Assembly (NCBI RefSeq): GCF_019049105.1
Contig: NZ_JAHQZR010000006.1
Span: forward strand, 1-64,000
DNA from: Leucobacter chinensis
Lineage (GTDB): Bacteria; Actinomycetota; Actinomycetes; Actinomycetales; Microbacteriaceae
DNA length: 64,000 nt
Direction: 5' to 3'
In this document: positions 35,763 through 43,525 of the stretch, in pieces
How positions within the stretch are numbered: the stretch's first letter is position 1
Layout of the letters: the number at the start of each line of letters is the position of its first letter
Notes under the pieces: model-generated
Databases searched by the model: none
What the model was told of the DNA's origin: nothing
Seen by the model: the letters and a program-made list of their open reading frames with translations, nothing else
Translations under genes and position numbers: made by a program

Positions 35763-37855
35763 GGCCCGTTCAACGCGAGGTAGCGCTCGGTAACCCGCCA
35801 ACTATCGAGCCAGAAGACTGGGATCTGAACCCACCTGTTGATGTGGTGTGCGTCGGGGCGGGCCCCGCTGCAGCGATGTTACTGGAGCGCATCGTTGCGA
35901 GTCACGCGCGCGATACGCCCGAGCTGCCTCTTCGCATCAGGCTTGTCGACCCGTACCCTCCGGGCGGCGGCCGAATTTGGCGTCGTTCGCAATCACCACT
36001 ACTCAAGCTCAACTCGATGCTGCGTGATGTTGCCTTTTTTACCGATGCATCGTGCCACATTGAGGGGCCAGTTGCCCCGGGGCCATCGCTCGCTGAGTGG
36101 GTACAGGGCGTACGTGAGGGCGAGATACCGATTCCCGACGGGGCTGACGAGCTGTTGCTTCGCGAGATTGCACTCATCGCCGACGACGAGTTTCCTACCC
36201 GTCGCCTCAACAATGCCTATCTCGGGTGGGCGCTCACCGAGTCGCTTGATCGCGCTGAGCACAGCCTGCGCGCGAGCTGGGTTGCCGACACCGTCGTGGC
36301 GGTTGATGAGTCACGCGGTAGCCTCGGGCAGCACCTCGTGCACTTGGAATCTGGGAGCACCCTTGCGGCAGATGTCGTCGTGTATGCCCTCGGACATAAT
36401 GGGGCTGACCTGTCGGCCGATTCAGCCTCGCTCACAAGTTTTGCTCGCCGCCACGGGCTTACGTACGTTGCTCCGGCGTTCACCGCTGATGTCGATTTTT
36501 CTCTGATTGATGCCGGGGCCGATGTTATTGTGCGTGGCATGGGGCTCGCCGCGATTGACCTTGCGGTACTGCTCGCTGAGGGTCGCGGCGGTGTCTTCAC
36601 CAGGGCAACCGACGGTTCGCTCAGTTACGAACCGAGTGGCAACGAACCGGTGCTGCACTTCGCCTCGCGGCGAGGCGTGCCGTACCGGTCGAAGATTACG
36701 AGTCAGGTTGTCGGTGCCAAGGTGCAACTCGAGTACCTCGGCGCGCAGTTTCACGAGGCCATCGCCTCCCGGACCGAGCCCCTCGACTTCGACCGTGACG
36801 TGTGGCCGCTTATTGCTGCGGATCTCGTCACCGGCTACTATCGCGAGCTGTTCACCGGTCACCCAGATCGGGTGCTGGGCGACTGGGATAGCTTTGGGCC
36901 TCGCTTACGCGAGATCCTGGCGCGCGGTGATAGAGGTGAGGAAGCTCTCGCGAGTCTTGTGCAGGAATCGGTTCCTGATCCGCGCGACCGCTTCGATCTT
37001 GCATCTTTCGAGTATCCACTTCGTTTCGCGGCGCATGGTGAGGCAAAACCAAATTGTGCAGTCTCGACCGGGGTAAGCGCCGAGGGGAGCGGAGGGTCTG
37101 CTCGCACAGTACACGAGCGGGTGCGCGCTCACATCGTCGAAGACTTACGGCTACGAACCCAGCCCGAGAACAGTGCAACACAGGCCCTCTTTCTCACCGG
37201 ACTCTACGCTTTTCTTTCGATTGCTGAGGTGAAACCAGAACAATGGAATGCGCTGAGTCGTACACATTCGTTGCCACGCCGTTGGGCAAACACTTTCAGT
37301 TACCTTGCGAGCGGCCCTCCTGGCCATCGACTCGAAGAGTTGGTCGCTCTTGCCGACGCCGGTGTGGTGCGCTTTCTTGGTGGCGATGTGGTGCTTGAGG
37401 CCGACGAAACCCTCGGCGTCTTTCGTGCTGAAGGTTATGCCGTGACGTCAGAACAGCAGCGTGCAGAGGTGAACGCCCGAACGCTCATTGATGCGTGGCT
37501 TCCTGAAGCTCAGGCTGCCGTGAGCGATAACACGCTACTGAGGAGACTGGTCGCGCAGCGAACGGTTCATGAATTGACGGTAGTCGACGAGCGAACGGGA
37601 GCTCTTGCGACTACGGGCCAGATCGAAGCGAGATCAGATGGGAGCCTGCCGGGGTCATACCGTCAGTTTGCGCTCGGGCCCTTCGTAGCTGGGCTTACCG
37701 GTGGCGCGTTTACCCGCCCTGGGCTCAACTCGCTCCCGTTTCGGGTTCATGACCGTTGCTCTCGTGCGGTGCTTGCAGCAGCGACCGCGGTATACGACGA
37801 AGACAACGGCGCTATTCAGGAGCTTGTGACGAGCACCGGAGTCGGGGCTGCGTAG
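35759..37855 (+). CDS. Large FAD/NAD(P)-binding protein (NAD_binding_9 type)
   Basis: A 698-residue flavoprotein-like oxidoreductase. The first dinucleotide motif is VCVGAGPAAAMLLERI near residues 30-45, followed by GGGRIWRRSQSPLLKLNSM, the pattern of the FAD-NAD(P)-binding PF13454 group. A second nucleotide-binding segment is IVRGMGLAAIDLAVLLAEG near 258-276. The substrate and acceptor are unknown. It is the last gene of the eight-gene run and is translationally coupled to the second binding protein, so it probably acts on the imported compound. No counterpart exists in the B. subtilis ytm operon as I know it. Confidence 0.85.
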   Translation: MRPVQREVALGNPPTIEPEDWDLNPPVDVVCVGAGPAAAMLLERIVASHARDTPELPLRIRLVDPYPPGGGRIWRRSQSPLLKLNSMLRDVAFFTDASCHIEGPVAPGPSLAEWVQGVREGEIPIPDGADELLLREIALIADDEFPTRRLNNAYLGWALTESLDRAEHSLRASWVADTVVAVDESRGSLGQHLVHLESGSTLAADVVVYALGHNGADLSADSASLTSFARRHGLTYVAPAFTADVDFSLIDAGADVIVRGMGLAAIDLAVLLAEGRGGVFTRATDGSLSYEPSGNEPVLHFASRRGVPYRSKITSQVVGAKVQLEYLGAQFHEAIASRTEPLDFDRDVWPLIAADLVTGYYRELFTGHPDRVLGDWDSFGPRLREILARGDRGEEALASLVQESVPDPRDRFDLASFEYPLRFAAHGEAKPNCAVSTGVSAEGSGGSARTVHERVRAHIVEDLRLRTQPENSATQALFLTGLYAFLSIAEVKPEQWNALSRTHSLPRRWANTFSYLASGPPGHRLEELVALADAGVVRFLGGDVVLEADETLGVFRAEGYAVTSEQQRAEVNARTLIDAWLPEAQAAVSDNTLLRRLVAQRTVHELTVVDERTGALATTGQIEARSDGSLPGSYRQFALGPFVAGLTGGAFTRPGLNSLPFRVHDRCSRAVLAAATAVYDEDNGAIQELVTSTGVGAA

Positions 37856-37961
37856 GCGCAAGGCCTTCATGAACGGCCTTTGGTGCTGGTGACAGCAGAG
37901 TGAAGGTAAGGACTCGCGCGTTGCTCGGTGAACTTTGGGCGAACGCTCAACAAGAAAGAAA

Positions 37962-38014
37962 AGCGGTGGTGCGGCTCGGTTCTCACAAGAAGAGAACCGA
38001 GCCGCGCCACCGCT
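37962..38014. terminator. Long hairpin ending the transport/monooxygenase operon
   Basis: Arms of 23 bases (37962-37984 and 37992-38014) pair with one G-U and a 7-base loop. It is about 105 bases past the flavoprotein stop and 19 bases before the start of the next gene. It has no U tract but is by far the strongest structure in the gap. Confidence 0.65.
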
Positions 38015-38032
38015 GTATATGCGTGCCCCAAC

Positions 38033-38515
38033 ATGGAGAAAACTGTAACAGCGTTCACGGCGCTGAAATCGTTGATTCCTCGCGGATCTAGCGAAAGGCT
38101 CGCTACTGAAGGTTCCAGTCAACCTGAACCTCGGAGCGATGTTCGTGGTCCGGTGGTGACGCCGATTGAGACTACTGTAACCCCAGCCACGCCGGAAATG
38201 ATCGAGGGGATGGTTTCGGCGTACGAATCGGGGGCTTCGTTGATCTCGATTGCTCGTGAGCACCTGCTAGGCAAGGAAACGGTGAGAGATACTTTGGCGG
38301 ATGCCGGTGTTCGGATCCGTCGTCAGGGTCTCGACGATGACCAGGTGACGCACGCTGTTCGCAGGTATGAGGAGGGGTTCACTAATCGCGATATTGCCCG
38401 CGAGTTGGGTGTAGGACACTCGATGGTATGGCGGGCTTTGAAGCGCGAGGGAGTGAAGATGCGAGCAAATTCAGACTCAACGTCTCGCCACACTAGAATT
38501 TCTAGGCAAACCTAA
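38033..38515 (+). CDS. Tandem helix-turn-helix protein at the mobile-element edge
   Basis: A 160-residue protein (start at the ATG 38033 rather than 37928, which runs through the terminator) whose second half has two helix-turn-helix units: ISIAREHLLGKETVRDTLADAGV and TNRDIARELGVGHSMVWRALKREGV. This arrangement resembles the C-terminal DNA-binding end of resolvase-type recombinases or of IS transposases, without the catalytic part. It may be a remnant, a regulator or an excision factor. It lies between core-type genes and the element's accessory genes. Confidence 0.65.
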   Translation: MEKTVTAFTALKSLIPRGSSERLATEGSSQPEPRSDVRGPVVTPIETTVTPATPEMIEGMVSAYESGASLISIAREHLLGKETVRDTLADAGVRIRRQGLDDDQVTHAVRRYEEGFTNRDIARELGVGHSMVWRALKREGVKMRANSDSTSRHTRISRQT

Positions 38516-38592
38516 AGTGCGCTCTCACTCTGAACCTATCTTGCTACCCACCGCAGGAGTATCGTCTGCCTTATTAACTCATGTGTTGCGCT

Positions 38593-40365
38593 CTACCAGC
38601 GTTGGTAGCGCGCAAGGATTTCCCTGTGGTCAGTCAGAACTCTATCGATTTCTTCGGGGCCACCGAAGAAATCGGGCCAGGCGGAAGAGCCCATCCGTTC
38701 GATGTGTCTGCGTAGTTCATTTTCTACGTGCGGTACATCTCCATCCCAAGCCCACTCACCAACGTATTCACCGTCGATGGCCCGGTACCCGCGGGTTCGC
38801 TCTTGGATAAGCCCCAAGCGGAATTCGAATCCTCGGTAAGTTTGTTGAAATTCTTTGTCAGAGGGAATGAGTTTGGAGAAGTAGTCTCGTAAGTCGGTGG
38901 CGAAGAGGTGGCTAGTTGGATAGAGCCATTTGTTCGGCCAGCGAGGCAGGCCGTTGACCCAGTCGGGTTCGGCGAGGCGTCTATAGTGGAGCAACTGTGC
39001 GGCGGGGAGATGTTCGTTTGCCCCGATAGGGTCGCGTCCTTCGACCTGTGTAGCTAACATGATCAAGAGGTCATCACGTCCACGACGCACTGCCGTGACA
39101 CCCATTACAGCGAGTGCGATGAAGGCGGGGAAGCGAAGCGCCATGAGTAGGCCCTGGTTAAACGTTCCAGTTGGCACGACGAGTGCCGCCTCTATTAGAC
39201 GCTGCAAAACATCCGCCCACAGCTGGGCGTGGATGCATTGGTCATCGTGCCATACGCCGGTGATAAGCAACGTGGCAAGTTGATCCATTGAGCGGAAATA
39301 CGACTCGTAAGTCGACTGCAGTACCTCATAAGTCACCTGACCATCCGTGCTTATCGGATGATCCTTCATAGCGGCGACGACATCATCCGTAGCGTGCATG
39401 ATCAAATCGTGCAGATCGATACGCCGCACCGGATCGGGAAGATATCGCTTCAGTCTGGCCACCGCCATCGCGGTAGAGAGAGGAGGGTGCGCTAGACGCT
39501 CAAGCGCCTCAAGGCTCTCGGATAGCTCAGCGAAAAGGTCATCCGCGCTAGCAGCAGGGATCTGAAGACCGGCTCGATTCCCGATAACACGCTTTGCCGT
39601 CTCTCCTCGACTGCTTCGGCTGTCCCAGTATAAGGGGTACCGACGACTCGGTGTTGATTCTAGTGACGCGACGAGAGCGGTATCCCAGTCACCAGACCAG
39701 CCCGAGACAACAAGACCATATTCATCAAATACTTGAGCTAGAAGCCGCTTCCACTCTTCCGGATAGGCATCGAGTTCGTCGGGGGTGTTGCGACTTCCAA
39801 GATCCTTGTAATCTCCATGCAGCTTGATGAGGGTAGCTGGCGAATGTGCCAAGGGGGCCATACCGTTGACAGCTTCGGCGCGGGCAACGATCTGGGGCGA
39901 AACACCCACAGCTTCTAGCGCACGTTCCATAAGCCGGTCAAAGTTCGTAGTGATGATTACCCGGACGTATCCACGTTTGACTAGGTCTGCGATCGCTAGA
40001 TGCGCCCGGGTCGGCTGTTTTAGCCCTTCCTGCTGCTCTTCTTCGTTCGGTTCAAAGAAGTCAGCGAGAAGCCCCTGTCGCGCAGCTGGTGTCGGAGCTA
40101 GCGCCTGAAGGAGTGTCGCATAGCCGAGCGGACCCTCCCCGTGCTCTTTCCACCAGCCTTCCGGATCATCCCAAGCAGATTGCGCGGCGTCATCGTCACT
40201 CTTGTTTGCCGTAGCAGCAACTCGTCGAACAAGGTCGCGCACAACACCCCAACCTGTGGGGATGCCTGCTGCGGTCGAGACTCCGGAACCGAGCAGAACC
40301 GCATAAACGCCTGGCTGGGCGTGCATCCCCGTCGTTAACGTGGTTAAAGGTGATAGAGAAGTCAT
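38593..40365 (-). CDS. SIR2-domain NAD-hydrolase-like protein
   Basis: A 590-residue protein with an N-terminal SIR2-like domain: GSGVS (26-30), TTNFDRL (N at 141), KLHGDY (H at 183) and SGWSGDWD (221-228). The catalytic Asn and His of defence-type SIR2 NADases are both present. The C-terminal ~310 residues (from about 280) match nothing I recognise and would be the sensor or partner-binding part. The ATG at 40365 has AAGGAAA ten bases upstream. It follows the AAA ATPase gene by 84 bases on the same strand, so the two form an operon. NAD depletion on phage infection is the likely role, by family analogy. Confidence 0.9.
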   Translation of the reverse strand: MTSLSPLTTLTTGMHAQPGVYAVLLGSGVSTAAGIPTGWGVVRDLVRRVAATANKSDDDAAQSAWDDPEGWWKEHGEGPLGYATLLQALAPTPAARQGLLADFFEPNEEEQQEGLKQPTRAHLAIADLVKRGYVRVIITTNFDRLMERALEAVGVSPQIVARAEAVNGMAPLAHSPATLIKLHGDYKDLGSRNTPDELDAYPEEWKRLLAQVFDEYGLVVSGWSGDWDTALVASLESTPSRRYPLYWDSRSSRGETAKRVIGNRAGLQIPAASADDLFAELSESLEALERLAHPPLSTAMAVARLKRYLPDPVRRIDLHDLIMHATDDVVAAMKDHPISTDGQVTYEVLQSTYESYFRSMDQLATLLITGVWHDDQCIHAQLWADVLQRLIEAALVVPTGTFNQGLLMALRFPAFIALAVMGVTAVRRGRDDLLIMLATQVEGRDPIGANEHLPAAQLLHYRRLAEPDWVNGLPRWPNKWLYPTSHLFATDLRDYFSKLIPSDKEFQQTYRGFEFRLGLIQERTRGYRAIDGEYVGEWAWDGDVPHVENELRRHIERMGSSAWPDFFGGPEEIDRVLTDHREILARYQRW

Positions 40366-40449
40366 GCCTTTATTTCCTTACACAAAGCTGGTGAGACAAC
40401 CGAGGGATCAAAAGTGATGCAGACTTCTTTCGTTGCATCCGGGGACATA

Positions 40450-42795
40450 TCAACCTCCGAGAGAAGCGGAATTATTGAGGATCTTCTGGGAATCTATATC
40501 CAGGGCTGAGCACATTTCAGTGAAGTGTTCAGGGTCAACTGCGTTGATGAATTCAAATGCGGCTCGTAGGACTATGATTGCTTCCCCGATCCTCACAGGC
40601 TTGCTGATGTCTGCTTCTTCGTTGTGTGACTGGCGGTGGACGAATCGTGTGACGCGTTGCCGCAAAGGGTCGTCGACAGCCTTAACTTCGAAGGCTCTAC
40701 GCATCGAACCTTCGAAGTCGCCGATCTTGCTTGGGTACTTGAAAGCAAGGAAGGCCTCGAGCATTTGCCGGGCTGCGTTCGGAATGATCACGCTGGCCTC
40801 TAGCTCAGTGGGGATGTTTCCTTCTACCGCGTTAACTTGGAGAACATCCGCGACACGCCAGAAGTGGTAGTGGTACTGAGATCGCAGCTTCTTTCTGAGA
40901 TTCTCATCGGTCCATGAGATCATTGCTGGGCGACGGTGCGCGCTTCCGTCCGGGAGCGTCTCGTAGCGGGCCCTGAGCTCGTAGATCGAGTAGCCCCCTT
41001 GTTTCTTCATGATGCCTCGAATGCGATCTAGCTGGTTACTCCACATACGGAAGAGTTCAAAGCTATGCGTGAGTAGGATGACCTGATGCTTGGACCCATT
41101 TCCCACGAGTGCACTCCAGAGATGACTGGAAGCACCCACAAGGATTTCCTGATCGAGGCTTGAGACAGGGTCATCAATGACCACAGTTGCGATGACGCCG
41201 CGAGTTTTTTCATCGCGCAGGCTACATAGGAAGTAGAGCAGCGAGATAGCGGTTTGTTCTCCTTCGCTCAGAGCCGTCGCGGGCTTCCCGTTGCGTTGAA
41301 TGGAGTATCGATCATCTTGCCTAGAGAACACGAGTTCATCGCGTCCAAGGAGGCTCGCTACATCTCGGGTCAGTTCTTCTGCCAGGGGTGAGGCATCGAG
41401 ATCAGCCACATTGAGGCGACCGCGTTCAGCCTTGATCGTTTCTTGCTCCCTCTGGAGTTCGTCTGCGAGCTCGGATTGCTCTTTGGCAGTCTGGGTGTGC
41501 TCACGATGTACGGTGACGATCGACGCGAGACGAGACTGCTCCACTCTGCGCGCGGCAGCATTGACCTCCTCTTGGTAGGAGGAAGATCTGGCGTTGTGCT
41601 GCTCGAGGACCTCATTGACTGATTCAAAGCTGATGGCGTTCACACCAGGAAGTTGACCAATGTCGATGCTGCTAAATGGTGATGCGAGCTTCTGTGCGAC
41701 CTTTGCACGTAAGGCTACGATTCGCTCATTGTACTGTTCAGCTACTGTGCTCAAATTCTGCATGCGCGAATGGTGTTGTTCTTGCAGGTCGTTGTAGAGG
41801 TACCCAGGCTCCCGGGCAGCTGAGAGCGTCGATTGGAGCGATCCTTCCTCTTGCTGAAGTCTCTGGTCAAGGCTCTGGAGCTGGTCCTGGAGATTCCGGA
41901 AGCTCTCGTCGAAATGGCTTTCCAATTTGCTTCGACGATCATTGGTAATCGGGTTTGCGCAGAACAAGCACTCATCGCGATGCTCATGGAGACGAAGCCC
42001 TTGCTGCACCCAAGACTCGTTGACCGGGTTTCCGGCTAGCGACTCGAGAGCAGCATTTGTGATTGTCTGGCCGAGTGCCGTAGCGACGTCGTCCTCCAAC
42101 GCGCGGAAGTTCTGCTCAGTATTTTGAACCAACGAGACCGGTTCTAGCCTTTGACCTTGCACGATGCTAAGGTCTGCTGTCATCTCCTCATCAGAGCGCT
42201 GATGGGTGGCCTCATCAATGCTCAATAACGCTTCGGCGACCCGGCGGGCATCATAGCCTCGTGAGGAGTAGCGGCCACCTGCTGCTTGAAGTTCTTGACC
42301 GATGGTCCGCGCAGTGTCGGTAGCCAGTTTTCTCGCTGCTTTATTGGCGACATCCGCAGCGTTACGTGCCTTAGGAAGATCGGAAGATAGTTCTTCAAGT
42401 CGGGCGTCGATCTCAGTGATTTGTTGATCGCGTTGAACGTTTGGTTCCCCGAGTACGAGAAGAGGGAGTGCGTCACTACGATTGTTGACGTCGAAGAGTA
42501 GGTTTTTGCGTACGAACTGCTTGTCGAAGACCCTAAGACGCGACCAGAAGGGATCCGAGCGATCTGTGACCTGTCGTCTTGTTGCGGCAGCATCGTGCAC
42601 ATCGACATGCAGGACGGTATCGCTTGGTTCGGTGGTCGTCATCTCAGAAAAGACGCGGGCCAGTGTGCTCTTGCCGCTGCCGTTTCCGCCATAGATTACG
42701 TTGACCCGCGCGAGATCCTCGACGCCGTTAGGCATCGACCATCCCTGAAGGATGCCCGCGTGCTGAGAGCCCTGAACTTTTGTGATTTTCCGCAT
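40450..42795 (-). CDS. AAA_13 / RloC-like ATPase with zinc-hook motif
   Basis: A 781-residue SMC-like ATPase. Walker A is GGNGSGKST (36-44); a helical coiled-coil region of about 110-480 is interrupted by CLFC (276-279), a CxxC as in Rad50/RloC zinc hooks; the ABC signature ALSEGEQTA (508-516) and Walker B VVIDDP (538-543) follow. The C-terminal part resembles the AAA_13 (PrrC/RloC) family, with RFVHRQSH (717-724), an R-x6-H that could be a HEPN-type RNase site. RloC and PrrC are anticodon nucleases activated in phage infection. Here the partner is a SIR2 protein, a combination I do not recognise as a named system. Start ATG has GGAG seven bases upstream. Confidence 0.88.
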   Translation of the reverse strand: MRKITKVQGSQHAGILQGWSMPNGVEDLARVNVIYGGNGSGKSTLARVFSEMTTTEPSDTVLHVDVHDAAATRRQVTDRSDPFWSRLRVFDKQFVRKNLLFDVNNRSDALPLLVLGEPNVQRDQQITEIDARLEELSSDLPKARNAADVANKAARKLATDTARTIGQELQAAGGRYSSRGYDARRVAEALLSIDEATHQRSDEEMTADLSIVQGQRLEPVSLVQNTEQNFRALEDDVATALGQTITNAALESLAGNPVNESWVQQGLRLHEHRDECLFCANPITNDRRSKLESHFDESFRNLQDQLQSLDQRLQQEEGSLQSTLSAAREPGYLYNDLQEQHHSRMQNLSTVAEQYNERIVALRAKVAQKLASPFSSIDIGQLPGVNAISFESVNEVLEQHNARSSSYQEEVNAAARRVEQSRLASIVTVHREHTQTAKEQSELADELQREQETIKAERGRLNVADLDASPLAEELTRDVASLLGRDELVFSRQDDRYSIQRNGKPATALSEGEQTAISLLYFLCSLRDEKTRGVIATVVIDDPVSSLDQEILVGASSHLWSALVGNGSKHQVILLTHSFELFRMWSNQLDRIRGIMKKQGGYSIYELRARYETLPDGSAHRRPAMISWTDENLRKKLRSQYHYHFWRVADVLQVNAVEGNIPTELEASVIIPNAARQMLEAFLAFKYPSKIGDFEGSMRRAFEVKAVDDPLRQRVTRFVHRQSHNEEADISKPVRIGEAIIVLRAAFEFINAVDPEHFTEMCSALDIDSQKILNNSASLGG

Positions 42796-42868
42796 CAGAA
42801 CTCCATCACCTTCAACAGGGGCGTATAGGAGTTAACTGGACTGCGGTATGAGCGGATTGGGGGCATCG

Positions 42869-42891
42869 AGGTTCCTATCTGACGGGAACCT
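42869..42891. promoter_or_regulatory. Inverted repeat upstream of the AAA/SIR2 operon
   Basis: AGGTTCC (42869-42875) and GGAACCT (42885-42891) form a 7-bp inverted repeat 74 bases upstream of the ATPase start. It may be an operator or part of the promoter. Nothing else is visible in the 42796-42989 gap. Confidence 0.35.
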
Positions 42892-42989
42892 ATGGTTGGC
42901 CGTCCACATTCAATGAATCAACATGATGACTCCACAGTGCCCGAAGCGTTGAAGAGTCACCAGGCGACACGCTGGATGTCCCGGCGTAC

Positions 42990-43325
42990 TCACTCGATCT
43001 TGTTGAGTCGAGCCGCGTTTCTCGCTTCAAAGAGCTTGATCCTGACCAAGAGCACGAGGCTCCAAGGACCGAAGACGAGGAACTTCAGCCCGTTCCACAG
43101 TGCCCAGAAGAAGGCCAGGTAGAGCCATTTGCTCCAACCGTGCTCGATGAGCCCGGTGCAGGTGGCTGCAATCAGCAGGTAGATGACGCCGAGGAGCATC
43201 GCGGGGATTCCCCATTTGAGGCCGCGTCGGGTGCGCAGCTTGTCGAGGAGGATGTTGGTGGGCATCCAGCGGCGCAGGAACATGCGGGCGTGGATGCTGG
43301 CGTTCCAGAGTCGGTTCAGGAGCAT
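42990..43325 (-). CDS. Small two-TM membrane protein near the relaxase
   Basis: A protein of 111 residues with two hydrophobic segments ([19 protein letters not shown], near 38-56, and [25 protein letters not shown] near 70-94) and a basic N-terminus. I do not recognise a family. It lies downstream of the relaxase gene on the same strand, about 200 bases away, a position where actinobacterial conjugative elements often carry a small membrane protein. Confidence 0.65.
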   Translation of the reverse strand: MLLNRLWNASIHARMFLRRWMPTNILLDKLRTRRGLKWGIPAMLLGVIYLLIAATCTGLIEHGWSKWLYLAFFWALWNGLKFLVFGPWSLVLLVRIKLFEARNAARLNKIE

Positions 43326-43418
43326 GATGTGGGCCTCACTTTCGCACGCAGGACTATCGCGGTGTGGCTGGTCCTGAGTGGTTGAGTGCCCGAGATACTT
43401 CTCGAACGGTCTGCCTCA

Positions 43419-43432
43419 CCCCGCGTGCGGGG
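43419..43432. terminator. GC-rich hairpin after the relaxase gene
   Basis: CCCCGC and GCGGGG separated by two bases lie about 95 bases past the relaxase stop. A terminator is the simplest reading; it could also belong to a transfer origin. The remaining 43326-43525 gap shows no gene. Confidence 0.4.
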
Positions 43433-43525
43433 ATCGGCGCGTGGTTGCTCCTGCCACCATCAGGATACCCACCGCTCCAGCAAGAAGGAAGACCACGAGA
43501 CCGAGGCGCTTCTACGTCGCGGTGT

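Noticed and set aside
37928-38032. Upstream extension of the HTH gene
   Set aside because: It would read through the 23-bp hairpin at 37962-38014 and adds a non-conserved Arg/Lys-rich segment; the ATG at 38033 is preferred.
37856-38100. tRNA gene as attachment site at the left edge
   Set aside because: No cloverleaf-like sequence or CCA end was seen in this interval; the true attachment site is unknown.
43419-43432. Hairpin as oriT
   Set aside because: A short GC hairpin after the relaxase is not enough; a nick-site comparison with known MobF oriTs is needed, so it is listed as a terminator-like site only.
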